In this document: positions 16,853-26,459 of the stretch, piece by piece | Position numbering within the stretch: position 1 is the first letter of the stretch | Layout of the letters: every line of letters begins with the position of its first letter | Made by a program: the position numbers and the translations under genes | The notes under the pieces: model-generated | Seen by the model: only the letters and a program-made list of their open reading frames with translations | Database searches by the model: none | Told to the model about the DNA's origin: nothing | Origin: Achromobacter pestifer | Lineage (GTDB): Bacteria > Pseudomonadota > Gammaproteobacteria > Burkholderiales > Burkholderiaceae_B | Assembly: GCF_013267355.1 (NCBI RefSeq) | Contig: NZ_CP053985.1 | Coordinates: 5,518,001 to 5,582,000, forward strand | Direction of reading: 5' to 3' | Length of the DNA stretch: 64,000 nucleotides

Positions 16853-16985
16853 AGGCGCTCGGAATTCTTTTGTAACAATGGCCGAAACAGAGGCGTTCGG
16901 GATCGATCGAACAACGGCTCCGGGAAAACCCCCTAAACAGGTAAAATCTCTTTTTGCTCTCCTCTCTTTATACGGCGCCCGCATC

Positions 16986-19900
16986 GTGTCCCTAGTTCAG
17001 CATCTGCCTGGTTCCTCCGTCCTGTCCTCCTTCCGTCGCGATCGCCTGCTGGCGCAATTGAAGGAAGCCGGCTTGCCGGTGGCCGACATATCCGCCCGCT
17101 ACGAGCACTTCGTCAGCACCGACGCGGCCCTGACGGCCGAGCAGCAGCAACACCTGACCCAACTGCTGGACTACGGCACGCCCGTCACCGGCGATGCGCC
17201 GGCCAAGAGCCTGTCCCTGCTGGTGATCCCGCGCCTGGGCACGATTTCCCCGTGGGCCAGCAAGGCCACCGACATCGCCCATAACTGTGGCCTGTCGTCG
17301 GTGCACCGCATTGAACGCGGCGTGCGCTACGTGATCACCCCCGAGCGCGGCCTGCTGGGCGTCAAGACCTTCGACGACGCCATGCTGGCGCGCGCGGCCG
17401 ACTGCCTGCACGACCGCATGACCGAAACCGTGGTGGACGCCGGCTTCGACGGCCAGGCGCTGTTTCAGCCGCTGGCCGGCAAGCCCATGCGCACGGTCGG
17501 CGTGCAGGCGCAGGGCGCCCAAGCCCTGGCCGAAGCCAACATCTCGCTGGGCCTGGCGCTGTCCGACGACGAAATCGAATACCTGGCCAAGTCGTTCACC
17601 GACCTGGGCCGCGACCCCACCGACGTGGAACTTATGATGTTCGCGCAGGCCAACAGCGAACACTGCCGCCACAAGATCTTCAACGCCGAGTGGGTGATCG
17701 ACGGCCAGGAACAGCCCAACACGCTGTTCGGCATGATCCGCGCCACGCACAAGGCGCAGCCCGCGGGCACCGTGGTCGCCTATTCGGATAACGCCGCCAT
17801 CATGGAAGGCGGCCCCGCGCAGCGCTTCCAGGCCGGCGTGCCGGGCGTGACGGGCGAGGGCGTCGAAGGCGCCAAGTACATCCGCCGCGACACCACCGTG
17901 CATACGCTGATGAAGGTGGAAACGCACAACCACCCGACCGCGATCGCGCCGTTCCCCGGTGCTTCCACGGGTAATGGCGGCGAGATCCGCGACGAAGGCG
18001 CGACCGGCCGCGGCTCCAAGCCCAAGGCCGGCCTGACCGGCTTCACCGTGTCGCACCTGCGCTTCGACGACGCCTTGCAGCCCTGGGAAGCCGATCACCA
18101 CGGCCTGCCCGAGCGCATCGCCTCGCCGCTGTCCATCATGATCGACGGCCCCATCGGCGGCGCGGCGTTCAACAACGAATTCGGCCGTCCCAACCTGCTG
18201 GGCTACTTCCGTTCGTTCGAACAGACCGCCGGCGGCACGCGCTGGGGTTACCACAAGCCCATCATGATCGCGGGCGGCCTGGGCAGCATCGATGCCGGCC
18301 TGACGCACAAGGACGTGATTCCTCCGGGCGCGCTGCTGATCCAGCTTGGCGGCCCGGGCTTCCGCATCGGCATGGGCGGCGGCGCCGCCTCCAGCATCAG
18401 CATGGGCAGCAACTCGGCCGAACTGGACTTCGATTCCGTCCAGCGCGGCAACCCTGAAATCGAGCGCCGCGCCCAGGAAGTCATCGACCGTTGCTGGCAG
18501 CAGGCCGAGAACAACCCCATCATCGCAATCCACGACGTGGGCGCGGGCGGCCTGTCCAACGCCTTCCCCGAACTGGTGAACGACGCCGGCCGCGGCGCCA
18601 TCTTCGACCTGAAGCGCGTGCCGCTGGAAGAATCGGGCCTGTCGCCCGCCGAAATCTGGAGCAACGAATCGCAGGAACGCTACGTCCTGTCGATCTTGCC
18701 CAAGGACCTGGAACGCTTCGACGCCATCGCCCGCCGTGAACGCTGCCCCTACGCGGTGGTGGGCGTGGCCACCGAAGAACGCCAGCTGCGCGTGGTGGAT
18801 GGCGAGGGCCTGCCTGGCCTGGACACCATCCGTCCGCAAGGCGAAGCCGAGGTGCGTCCGGTGGACGTGCCGATCGACGTCATCCTGGGCAAGCCGCCGC
18901 GCATGACCCGCGACGTCACGCGCCTGCCCGGCGTGTCCGCGCCGCTGGACCTGGCGGGCATCGACCTGACCGAAGCCGCCTACCGCGTGCTGCGCCACCC
19001 CACGGTGGCCAACAAGTCCTTCCTCATCACCATCGGCGACCGCACCGTGGGCGGGCTGTCCAGCCGCGACCAGATGGTCGGTCCGTGGCAGGTGCCGGTG
19101 GCTGACTGCGCCGTGACCCTGGCCGACTACGAAGGCTTCCGCGGCGAAGCCATGTCCATGGGTGAACGCACGCCGATCGCCATGCTGGACGCGCCGGCTT
19201 CCGGCCGCATGGCCGTGGCCGAGGCCCTGACCAACCTGGCCGCCGCCGACGTGGCGCGCCTGGAAGACATCAAGCTGTCGGCCAACTGGATGGCCGCCTG
19301 CGGCGTGGCTGGGCAAGACGCCGCGCTCTACGACACCGTGTCGGCCGTCAGCGAACTGTGCCAGGCCACCGGCCTGTCGATTCCGGTGGGCAAGGATTCC
19401 CTGTCCATGAAGACGTCCTGGGAACAGGACGGCGAGCAGCGCCAGGTGGTGGCACCGGTGTCGCTGGTCGTGACGGCCTTCGCGCCCGTCGGCGACGTGC
19501 GTGCCAGCCTCACCCCGCAGCTGCGCACCGACGCCGGTGACAGCGTCCTGATCCTGATCGACCTGGGCCGCGGCCGCCATCGCATGGGCGGCTCGATCCT
19601 GGCGCAGGCCTACAACCAGGTCGGCGAAACCGTGCCGGACATCGACGCGCCGCAGGACCTGCGCGCGTTCTTCGTCACCATCCGCACCCTGGCCGAAGCC
19701 GGCACCATCCTGGCCTACCACGACCGTTCCGACGGCGGCCTGTTCGCCACCCTGACCGAAATGGCCTTCGCCGGCCGCACCGGCATCTCGGTGAACCTGG
19801 ACATGCTGACCTTCGATCCGCAATCGGCGGATTGGGGCGACTACAAGATCCGCCCCGAGCAGGTGGCGGTGCAGCGCGAGGAACTGACGCTCAAGGCGCT

Positions 19901-21035
19901 GTTCTCCGAAGAAGCCGGCGCCGTCATCCAGGTGCCGGCCGCCCAGCGCGACGCCGTCATGCAGGTGCTGCGCGGCGCGGGCCTGTCGGCGCATTCGCAT
20001 GTCATCGGCGGCCTGAATGGCGCCGACGAAGTCGAGTTCTACCGCGACGGCAAGAAGGTCTGGGGCCAGCCGCGCGCCGAACTCGGCCGCGCCTGGAGCG
20101 AAGTGTCCTACCGCATCATGTCGCGCCGCGACAACCCGGCCTGCGCCCAGGCCGAGCTGGACGTCTGGAACGACGCCACGGACCCGGGCATGAGCCCCAA
20201 CGTGGACTTCGATCCCCAGGAAAACGTGGCTGCGCCGTTCATCAACACCGGCAAGCGTCCGCGCGTGGCGATCCTGCGCGAGCAGGGCTGCAACAGCCAG
20301 GTGGAAATGGGCTGGGCCTTCGACACCGCCGGCTTCGAAGCCATCGACGTGCACATGACCGATCTGCTGTCCGGTCGCGTCGACCTGGCGCAAGTGCAGG
20401 GCCTGGTGGCCGTGGGCGGCTTCAGCTACGGCGACGTGCTGGGCGCCGGCGAAGGCTGGGCCCGCACCATCCGCTTCAACAGCAAGCTGTCGGACCAGTT
20501 CGCCGCCTACTTCGCGCGTCCCGACACCTTCGCGCTGGGCGTGTGCAACGGCTGCCAGATGATGGCCGCGCTGGCGCCGATGATCCCGGGCGCCGAGTTC
20601 TGGCCGCGCTTCACGCGCAACCAGTCGGAAAAGTACGAAGCCCGCCTGTCCATGGTCGAAGTGGCCAAGTCGCCCTCGATCTTCTTTGCCGGCATGGAAG
20701 GCGCCCGCATCCCGGTCGCCGTGGCGCACGGCGAAGGCTATGCCGACTTCTCGCAGCAAGGCGACGCCAGCCGCGTGCTGGCTGGCGCGCGCTTCATCGA
20801 CAACCGCGGCCAGATCACCGAAGCCTATCCGTTCAACCCGAACGGCAGCCCCGGCGGCCTGACGTCCGTCACCACCGCGGATGGCCGTTTCACGGTCATG
20901 ATGCCGCACCCGGAACGCGTGACGCGCAACGTCATGATGTCGTGGGCGCCCGAGAAGTGGGGCAAGGCGGATGCGGGCGGCGCGTTCAGCCCGTGGATGC
21001 GCATCTTCCGCAACGCGCGCGTCTGGCTGAAGTAA
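16986..21035 (+). CDS. purL: Phosphoribosylformylglycinamidine synthase
   Basis: A 1349-residue large-type PurL, the fourth step of de novo purine synthesis: FGAR + ATP + glutamine to FGAM. An N-terminal PurS-like domain is followed by a linker with L-G-R-D-P-T-D-V-E and N-S-E-H-C-R-H-K, then two tandem AIR-synthase-like halves ([18 protein letters not shown]) and a C-terminal class I glutaminase domain with catalytic Cys in G-V-C-N-G-C-Q-M and partners in V-A-H-G-E-G. The start is GTG at 16986 (S-L-V-Q-H-L-P-G after the initiator); the frame is open farther upstream but that sequence looks non-coding. A perfect terminator follows. It is monocistronic. Confidence 0.97.
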   Translation: MSLVQHLPGSSVLSSFRRDRLLAQLKEAGLPVADISARYEHFVSTDAALTAEQQQHLTQLLDYGTPVTGDAPAKSLSLLVIPRLGTISPWASKATDIAHNCGLSSVHRIERGVRYVITPERGLLGVKTFDDAMLARAADCLHDRMTETVVDAGFDGQALFQPLAGKPMRTVGVQAQGAQALAEANISLGLALSDDEIEYLAKSFTDLGRDPTDVELMMFAQANSEHCRHKIFNAEWVIDGQEQPNTLFGMIRATHKAQPAGTVVAYSDNAAIMEGGPAQRFQAGVPGVTGEGVEGAKYIRRDTTVHTLMKVETHNHPTAIAPFPGASTGNGGEIRDEGATGRGSKPKAGLTGFTVSHLRFDDALQPWEADHHGLPERIASPLSIMIDGPIGGAAFNNEFGRPNLLGYFRSFEQTAGGTRWGYHKPIMIAGGLGSIDAGLTHKDVIPPGALLIQLGGPGFRIGMGGGAASSISMGSNSAELDFDSVQRGNPEIERRAQEVIDRCWQQAENNPIIAIHDVGAGGLSNAFPELVNDAGRGAIFDLKRVPLEESGLSPAEIWSNESQERYVLSILPKDLERFDAIARRERCPYAVVGVATEERQLRVVDGEGLPGLDTIRPQGEAEVRPVDVPIDVILGKPPRMTRDVTRLPGVSAPLDLAGIDLTEAAYRVLRHPTVANKSFLITIGDRTVGGLSSRDQMVGPWQVPVADCAVTLADYEGFRGEAMSMGERTPIAMLDAPASGRMAVAEALTNLAAADVARLEDIKLSANWMAACGVAGQDAALYDTVSAVSELCQATGLSIPVGKDSLSMKTSWEQDGEQRQVVAPVSLVVTAFAPVGDVRASLTPQLRTDAGDSVLILIDLGRGRHRMGGSILAQAYNQVGETVPDIDAPQDLRAFFVTIRTLAEAGTILAYHDRSDGGLFATLTEMAFAGRTGISVNLDMLTFDPQSADWGDYKIRPEQVAVQREELTLKALFSEEAGAVIQVPAAQRDAVMQVLRGAGLSAHSHVIGGLNGADEVEFYRDGKKVWGQPRAELGRAWSEVSYRIMSRRDNPACAQAELDVWNDATDPGMSPNVDFDPQENVAAPFINTGKRPRVAILREQGCNSQVEMGWAFDTAGFEAIDVHMTDLLSGRVDLAQVQGLVAVGGFSYGDVLGAGEGWARTIRFNSKLSDQFAAYFARPDTFALGVCNGCQMMAALAPMIPGAEFWPRFTRNQSEKYEARLSMVEVAKSPSIFFAGMEGARIPVAVAHGEGYADFSQQGDASRVLAGARFIDNRGQITEAYPFNPNGSPGGLTSVTTADGRFTVMMPHPERVTRNVMMSWAPEKWGKADAGGAFSPWMRIFRNARVWLK

Positions 21036-21075
21036 GCCTGTAGCCGCCGCCGGGACCCTTCCCGGCGCGTGCGAC

Positions 21076-21124
21076 ACGCCCCGCCATTTGTGGCCCTCTT
21101 GGGTCCGAATGGCGGGGCGTTTTT
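21076..21124 (+). terminator. Intrinsic terminator of purL
   Basis: A perfect 13-bp stem (ACGCCCCGCCATT / AATGGCGGGGCGT) is directly followed by TTTT on the plus strand. Confidence 0.9.
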
Positions 21125-21242
21125 CATGTTCCGCCGGGCCTGCTCTGGATCCGTGGTGTGCAACGTAATGAGATGTTTAACTTTTCATTGCAACCTGTCG
21201 TAAAGCATAGGTAGCCGCTATACGCAACCCGGAGTGACCCCA

Positions 21243-22868
21243 ATGTTCAAGAATCTCAGTATTCGCGCGGTCTTGACGACCGCTTTAGCCGTTTTCTTCG
21301 CGCTTTTCCTGGTAACCGGCATTGCCGTGCACCAGCAGCTGACTTCCAACCGCAATTCGATCGAAGTGCTGCTGGACACCAATCTGGTCCGCGCCAATGC
21401 CGTGAACGGCGCCGGCACCGAATTGTTGCGCGCCCGCCTGGTGCTGCTGTCGGCCCAGACCGCGCTGATGGAAGGCAAGAGCCTCGACAACCTGGCCAGC
21501 ATGCAGCGCCTGGACGGCTATACCAAGAAGGCCGGCGAACTGATCCAGCTGGTGCGCCAGACCCCGGAAACCTCGGCCCAGGGCAAGCCGCTGCTGGACG
21601 CCGCGCTGGCGGCCTACGACGTCTATCAGCGCGACGCCATCGTGCCGATGATCGCGGCCATCCGCGCCGGCAACGCGCAGGATTCCGGCCGTCTCAACCT
21701 GGAAAAAGTGACGCCGCTGGGCCTCACCTTCACTGCCGCCATCCAGAAGTATCTGGACTACGCCGACGAGGTCGGCCAACGCGTGGCCCGCGAGGCTTCC
21801 GCGCGCATCAACGGCGCGATCGCGCTGCTGGTCGGCCTGCTGATCGTGGTGGCCGTGCTGGTGGTGGGCCTGTACGCGGTGTTCGGCCGCTCGGTGTTCC
21901 GTCCGCTGCATGAAGCCGGCCGCCTGTTCGACCGTATCGCCGGCGGCGACCTGACCAACCGCATCGAGCAACGCGGCAACAACGAGATCGGCGTGCTGTA
22001 CGCCGCCGTCAAGCGCATGCAGGACAGCCTGGCCCGCACGGTGTCCGCCGTGCGCCTGGGGGTGGAAGAGATCCACACCGGCGCGCGCGAGATCGCCGCC
22101 GGCAACATCGACCTGTCGTCGCGCACCGAGCAGCAAGCCGCCTCGCTGGAAGAAACCGCCGCCAGCATGGACGAGCTGTCGTCCACGGTGAAGAACAACG
22201 CGGACAGCTCGCGCAGCGCCTCGGAACTGGCCGTGGCGGCGTCCGAGGTGGCCTCGCGCGGCGGCCGCGCGGTGGGCGACGTGGTCGGCACGATGCGCGG
22301 TATCGCCGACAGCTCCAACCGCATTGCCGACATCGTCGGCGTGATCGACGGCATCGCCTTCCAGACCAACATCCTGGCGTTGAACGCCGCCGTGGAAGCG
22401 GCGCGCGCGGGCGAGCAGGGCAAGGGCTTCGCGGTCGTCGCCAGCGAAGTGCGCGCGCTGGCGCAGCGCAGCGCCGCCGCCGCCAAGGAAATCAAGGGCC
22501 TGATCGACGACTCGGTACAGAAGGTATCGGTCGGTTCGGACCAGGTGGAGGCCGCCGGCGCCACCATGCAGGAAATCGTGACTTCCGTGCGCCGCGTGAC
22601 GGACATCATCAACGAGATCTCCAGCGCGTCCGAAGAGCAGTCGCAGGGCATCCAGCAGGTCAACCAGGCCGTGTCGCAGATGGACAGCGTGACGCAGCAG
22701 AACGCCGCGCTGGTCGAAGAGGCCGCGGCGTCCGCAGCCTCGCTGGAAACCCAGGCGCAGCGCCTGCGCGACGCCGTGGCGGTGTTCAAGCTGCAGGCCG
22801 GCGGCGTGATCGACGCCGACGCGCCGGCCCTGGGCCGCAATGGCGAACCGGCCTTGATCGGCGCCTGA
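21243..22868 (+). CDS. Methyl-accepting chemotaxis protein
   Basis: A 541-residue chemoreceptor. TM1 spans about residues 10-29, followed by a periplasmic four-helix-bundle ligand domain (Tar-like, about 30-185), TM2 at about 192-215, HAMP (about 216-268) and a long cytoplasmic coiled coil. The hairpin tip is [20 protein letters not shown], diagnostic for MCPs that bind CheA/CheW. There is no C-terminal N-W-E-T-F-like CheR-docking peptide (it ends E-P-A-L-I-G-A). The ATG at 21243 with GGAG upstream is preferred over an in-frame GTG three codons earlier. No chemotaxis genes are adjacent. A hairpin terminator follows. Confidence 0.95.
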   Translation: MFKNLSIRAVLTTALAVFFALFLVTGIAVHQQLTSNRNSIEVLLDTNLVRANAVNGAGTELLRARLVLLSAQTALMEGKSLDNLASMQRLDGYTKKAGELIQLVRQTPETSAQGKPLLDAALAAYDVYQRDAIVPMIAAIRAGNAQDSGRLNLEKVTPLGLTFTAAIQKYLDYADEVGQRVAREASARINGAIALLVGLLIVVAVLVVGLYAVFGRSVFRPLHEAGRLFDRIAGGDLTNRIEQRGNNEIGVLYAAVKRMQDSLARTVSAVRLGVEEIHTGAREIAAGNIDLSSRTEQQAASLEETAASMDELSSTVKNNADSSRSASELAVAASEVASRGGRAVGDVVGTMRGIADSSNRIADIVGVIDGIAFQTNILALNAAVEAARAGEQGKGFAVVASEVRALAQRSAAAAKEIKGLIDDSVQKVSVGSDQVEAAGATMQEIVTSVRRVTDIINEISSASEEQSQGIQQVNQAVSQMDSVTQQNAALVEEAAASAASLETQAQRLRDAVAVFKLQAGGVIDADAPALGRNGEPALIGA

Positions 22869-22918
22869 GCGCGCCGGCATCGCGGCCGGCCGCGGATGGC
22901 CGGCCATGAACCCACCGC

Positions 22919-22948
22919 AAGCCCCCAGCGCGTCGCGTCTGGGGGCTT
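22919..22948 (+). terminator. Intrinsic terminator after the chemoreceptor gene
   Basis: A 10-bp perfect stem AAGCCCCCAG/CTGGGGGCTT with a 10-nt loop, followed by TGTCGTC; the U-tract is short. Confidence 0.7.
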
Positions 22949-23087
22949 TGTCGTCATGGGAACGGGCGGGGTAGGCGGCACCATTTCCCGGAAGCGGCAA
23001 CAATCAGGGACAAAAGGTGCCAGCCGCGCCGCGCAGGCATAAAATAGCGGATTGCCTACCCCCTCTCCGCACACAGGATCCCGCGCC

Positions 23088-24560
23088 ATGAACGCACGCA
23101 TCCCCGAAGACGCTCTTCCTCCCACCCTGGACCCGAAGGCCCTGCAAGCTTTCGTTGACGAAAAATGGGACAACGAGATCATCCCGGCGCTGACCGACTA
23201 CATCGCCATCCCGGCCAAGAGCCCGGCGTTCGACGCGGACTGGGAAAAGAACGCGTTCATCGAACGCGTGGTGCGCGACGCCGCGCAGTGGGTCGAGGCG
23301 CAGAAGGTCTCGGGCCTGAAGCTGGAAGTGGTGCGCCTGCCGGGCCGCACGCCCGTCATCTTCTTTGACGCGCCCGCCACCCGCAGCGACAACGGCGACA
23401 CCGTGCTGCTGTACGGCCACCTGGACAAGCAACCCGAATTCTCCGGCTGGCGCGCAGGCCTGGGCCCCTGGACCCCCAAGCTCGAAGACGGCAAGCTCTA
23501 TGGCCGCGGCGGCGCCGACGATGGCTACGCCGTGTACGCCTCGCTGACCGCCATCATGGCGCTGGACAAGCAGGGCATTCCGCGTCCGCGCTGCGTGGGC
23601 ATTGTCGAAACCTGTGAGGAATCCGGCAGCTACGACCTGCTGCCCTATGTGGACGCGCTGCGCGACCGCCTGGGCAACGTGGCCCTGGTGGTGTGCCTGG
23701 ACTCGGGCGCCGGCAACTACGACCAGCTCTGGATGACGACCTCGCTGCGCGGCATGGTGTCCGGCACGCTGGAAGTGCAGGTGCTGGACGAAGGCGTGCA
23801 CTCGGGCGACTCCAGCGGCGTGGTGCCGTCCTCGTTCCGCATCCTGCGCCATCTGCTGGACCGCCTCGAAGACAGCGGCACCGGCCGCCTGCTGCCGCAA
23901 AGCCTGCATTGCGAGATCCCCGCCGACCGCGTCGAACAAGTGCACGCCACCGCGCGCATCCTGGGCGACGAAGTCTGGCGCCGATTCCCCTGGAGCTGCG
24001 GCGCCGACGGCGGCTTTGTGCTGCCCATGACGACCGAACCCGAACAGGCCCTGCTGAACCGCACCTGGCGTCCGACGCTGTCCGTGACCGGCGCCGAGGG
24101 CCTGCCGCCGCTGTCCAGCGCCGGCAATGTGCTGCGCCCGCGCACCGCCTTCAAGCTGTCGCTGCGCCTGCCGCCGCTGATCGACGCCGTGGCCGCCTCG
24201 CAAGAGATCAAGGCCCTGCTGGAAGCCGACGCGCCCTATAACGCCAAGGTGCTGTTCAAGGCCAACGAAGGCGCCGCCACTGGCTGGAACGCCCCGGCCT
24301 CCGCGCCCTGGCTGACCCAGGCGTTGGACGCGGCCTCGCAGCAGTACTACGGCGCGTCCTGCGGCTACATCGGCCAGGGCGGCACCATTCCGCTGATGAG
24401 CATTCTGCAGAAGGGCTTTCCCAAGGCCCAGTTCATGGTCTGCGGCGTGTTGGGCCCCAAGTCCAACGCCCACGGCCCCAATGAATTCCTGCATGTGCCC
24501 TACGGCAAGAAACTGACCGCGGCCGTGGCCCAGACCATGGCGGCCATGCCGACCGCGTAA
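23088..24560 (+). CDS. M20-family metallopeptidase (carnosinase/ArgE-like)
   Basis: A 490-residue cytosolic dizinc hydrolase. Ligands of the M20 active site appear in order: H in Y-G-H-L-D-K-Q (near 118), D in G-A-D-D-G, catalytic/ligand E-E in E-T-C-E-E-S-G, D in L-D-S-G-A-G, and a late H in A-H-G-P-N-E-F. The G-H-L-D-K-Q-P and long lid domain resemble dipeptidases of the CNDP type more than DapE or ArgE. It probably cleaves dipeptides or N-acyl amino acids. The ATG at 23088 is preferred; TAAAAT at 23040-23045 may be its -10. A strong terminator directly follows. Confidence 0.88.
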   Translation: MNARIPEDALPPTLDPKALQAFVDEKWDNEIIPALTDYIAIPAKSPAFDADWEKNAFIERVVRDAAQWVEAQKVSGLKLEVVRLPGRTPVIFFDAPATRSDNGDTVLLYGHLDKQPEFSGWRAGLGPWTPKLEDGKLYGRGGADDGYAVYASLTAIMALDKQGIPRPRCVGIVETCEESGSYDLLPYVDALRDRLGNVALVVCLDSGAGNYDQLWMTTSLRGMVSGTLEVQVLDEGVHSGDSSGVVPSSFRILRHLLDRLEDSGTGRLLPQSLHCEIPADRVEQVHATARILGDEVWRRFPWSCGADGGFVLPMTTEPEQALLNRTWRPTLSVTGAEGLPPLSSAGNVLRPRTAFKLSLRLPPLIDAVAASQEIKALLEADAPYNAKVLFKANEGAATGWNAPASAPWLTQALDAASQQYYGASCGYIGQGGTIPLMSILQKGFPKAQFMVCGVLGPKSNAHGPNEFLHVPYGKKLTAAVAQTMAAMPTA

Positions 24561-24581
24561 GCGGCGGCGACGCTGTTCAAG

Positions 24582-24614
24582 GCGCGGGCCGCAACGCCCG
24601 CGCTTTTCTTTTTT
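24582..24614 (+). terminator. Strong intrinsic terminator between the M20 gene and the DUF1415 gene
   Basis: Perfect 8-bp stem GCGCGGGC/GCCCGCGC with a 6-nt loop, followed by TTTTCTTTTTT. Only 14 bp separate its end from the next ATG. Confidence 0.88.
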
Positions 24615-24628
24615 CCAGGACGGACCCC

Positions 24629-25186
24629 ATGATTTCCACTTCCGACGCCTACGCCAACGTGGTTGCAGAGACCAAACATTGGCTGAACCAGGCCGTCATC
24701 GGCCTGAACCTCTGTCCTTTCGCCAAAGCGGTGCAGGTCAAGGACCAGATCCGCTTTGCCGTCAGCGACGCCACCGACGCGGAAGGCGTCCTGACGGATC
24801 TGCAGGACGAGCTGGCGCTGCTGGCCGAAACCGATCCGGAAAAAATCGACACCACGCTGCTGATCATCCCGGACGCGCTCGACGATTTCATGGACTTCAA
24901 CGACTTCGAAGAGCTGTCGGAGCGCCTGCTCAAGCGCATGCGCCTGGTGGGCGAGCTGCAGGTGGCCACCTTCCATCCGCAGTTCCAGTTCGCCGACACG
25001 CAGCCGGACGACATCGAGAACTACACCAACCGTTCGCCGTACCCCATCCTGCATCTGCTGCGCGAAGACAGCATCGACCGCGCGGTGGAGTCCTTCCCGG
25101 ACGCCGCCGAGATCTACGAGAAGAACATCGACACGATGAAGCGGCTGGGCCTGGAAGGGTGGAAGAAGCTGATGACCAAGGCTTGA
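24629..25186 (+). CDS. DUF1415 family protein
   Basis: A 185-residue soluble acidic protein. The N-terminus (W-L-N-Q-A-V-I-G-L-N-L-C-P-F-A) and later A-T-F-H-P-Q-F-Q-F and N-R-S-P-Y-P-I-L-H-L-L-R are the signature stretches of DUF1415, a widespread proteobacterial family with no known biochemical role. One conserved Cys and one conserved His in these stretches could be functional. A Shine-Dalgarno (CCAGGACGG) is squeezed between an intrinsic terminator and the ATG at 24629, so the gene either depends on readthrough of that terminator or has a promoter inside the M20 gene. Confidence 0.85.
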   Translation: MISTSDAYANVVAETKHWLNQAVIGLNLCPFAKAVQVKDQIRFAVSDATDAEGVLTDLQDELALLAETDPEKIDTTLLIIPDALDDFMDFNDFEELSERLLKRMRLVGELQVATFHPQFQFADTQPDDIENYTNRSPYPILHLLREDSIDRAVESFPDAAEIYEKNIDTMKRLGLEGWKKLMTKA

Positions 25187-25334
25187 TGCCCTGTTCTGCA
25201 AACAGACATCTGGCGGGATGGCCGGTCGATCCGAGTCGTTGATCGGATCGCATACCAAATACCACAATGCGGAATACAAGGCGCGCTTTCTCCCGGTGAG
25301 CATCGGGATATCCCTAGATAGCCCGTCCGCGGTA

Positions 25335-25344
25335 TTGCATACAA
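25335..25344. promoter_or_regulatory. Candidate GntR (FCD-type) operator
   Basis: TTGCATACAA differs at one base from the TTGTATACAA palindrome bound by many FCD-type GntR regulators. It sits 120 bp before the Bug receptor gene, inside a stretch (25250-25350) unusually rich in GTAT/ATAC repeats. No GntR gene is nearby. Confidence 0.3.
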
Positions 25345-25463
25345 CATACTGACGCCGTGACAGCTCGCCGTAAGGTGGGCGGTCCACGCATTCTTTCCCT
25401 TCGATTGCTTTGCCCCGCGGCCTCTCCCGGGCGCGGGGGCGTTGTCCTTGCCTGGAGAGTTGT

Positions 25464-26450
25464 ATGCGATTTACCCGCCGCCATGCCCTGGGCGCGCTTG
25501 CCGCGCTGCCCCTGATCTCGCGCCCCGCCTGGGCCCAGAACACCTTCCCGACCCGTCCCGTGCGCCTGCTGGTGGGCTTTGCCCCTGGCGGGCTGACCGA
25601 TATCGCGGCGCGCGCCTTGGCCGAGCGCATGGGCAAGACGCTCAAGCAGAGCGTGGTGGTGGAAAACCGCCCCGGCGGCCAGGCCATCATCGCCACCGTG
25701 GCGGTGGCGCGCGCCGAGCCCGACGGCTACACGCTGGGGTTCGCCGGCACCAACGGCATGATCCTGAACCCTTTGCTCTACAACAACCTGCCTTACCAGC
25801 CCTCGGACTTCAAGCAACTGGGCTCCATGGGCAAGTCGCCGATGCTGCTGATCGTGCATCCCGATCTGGGGGTGAAGAACGTGCAGGAGTTCGTCGCGCT
25901 GGCCAAGAAAAAACCCGGCGACATCACTTGCGCGCACGCGGGACGCGGCGTGATCAATCATCTGGCGCTGCTGCATTTCCAGTCCAAGACCGGCACGCAG
26001 TTCCAGGACGTGCCCTACAAGGGCAGCGGTCCCGCGCTGCTGGACCTGATGGCGGGCACGGTGCAAAGCACCTTCGACTTCCCGACTTCCGCGTTGCCCA
26101 ACATCAAGTCGGGCAAGCTGCAGGTGCTGGCGGTCACCTCCGACAAGCGCCTGTCCAGCCTGCCGGACGTGCCCACCATGAAGGAAGCGGGCGTGGACGG
26201 CTTCGAGCTCTATACCCGCATGATGATCTCGGGTCCAGCCGCCATGCCGGCTCCGGTGGTCGCGGCGCTGGAGAACGCCGTGCGCGAAGGCACGCGCGAT
26301 CCCAGCCTGGTGCAGCAATTCGCGGATCAGGGCGTGACCGTGGAGTTCACGTCCTCGGCCGACCTGGACAAGGTGATCGCCGATGAATCCGCCATGTGGG
26401 CCCAGGTCATCAAGGCCAACGGCGTGCCCAAGACCGACCTGAAGAGCTAA
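25464..26450 (+). CDS. Tripartite tricarboxylate transporter substrate-binding protein (Bug/TctC family)
   Basis: A 328-residue periplasmic receptor. Residues 1-26 form a signal peptide starting R-F-T-R-R-H (twin-arginine-like) with cleavage after A-W-A. Bug hallmarks follow: F-P-T-R-P-V-R-L-L-V, then F-A-P-G-G-L-T-D near residue 45, V-E-N-R-P-G-G (about 70-76) and V-P-Y-K-G-S-G-P-A. The family captures carboxylated ligands for TctAB permeases; no TctAB is encoded here, as is common for Bug genes in this family of bacteria. The ATG at 25464 has CTGGAGAG upstream. It forms an operon with the thioesterase gene 9 bp downstream. Confidence 0.92.
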   Translation: MRFTRRHALGALAALPLISRPAWAQNTFPTRPVRLLVGFAPGGLTDIAARALAERMGKTLKQSVVVENRPGGQAIIATVAVARAEPDGYTLGFAGTNGMILNPLLYNNLPYQPSDFKQLGSMGKSPMLLIVHPDLGVKNVQEFVALAKKKPGDITCAHAGRGVINHLALLHFQSKTGTQFQDVPYKGSGPALLDLMAGTVQSTFDFPTSALPNIKSGKLQVLAVTSDKRLSSLPDVPTMKEAGVDGFELYTRMMISGPAAMPAPVVAALENAVREGTRDPSLVQQFADQGVTVEFTSSADLDKVIADESAMWAQVIKANGVPKTDLKS

Positions 26451-26459
26451 GGAGCCACC

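Larger units (their letters stand above)
16631..16985. other. dctQ/purL divergent intergenic region with two operator-like palindromes
   Basis: This 355-bp non-coding stretch holds promoters for the TRAP operon (leftward) and purL (rightward). Two inverted repeats stand out, at 16746-16762 and 16836-16852. An AT-richer patch (GTAAAATC at about 16942, TTTATAC at about 16968) close to the purL start probably contains its promoter. No convincing short gene was found. Confidence 0.6.

Noticed and set aside
16992..21077. Open frame of 1361 codons antisense to purL
   Set aside because: An artefact of high GC at third positions opposite purL; the translation is repetitive, with no motif or ribosome-binding site.
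21201..21223. Possible sigma-28 flagellar promoter (TAAAG...GCCG) before the chemoreceptor gene
   Set aside because: The TAAAG and GCCG elements are present but their spacing is too short compared with the family consensus.
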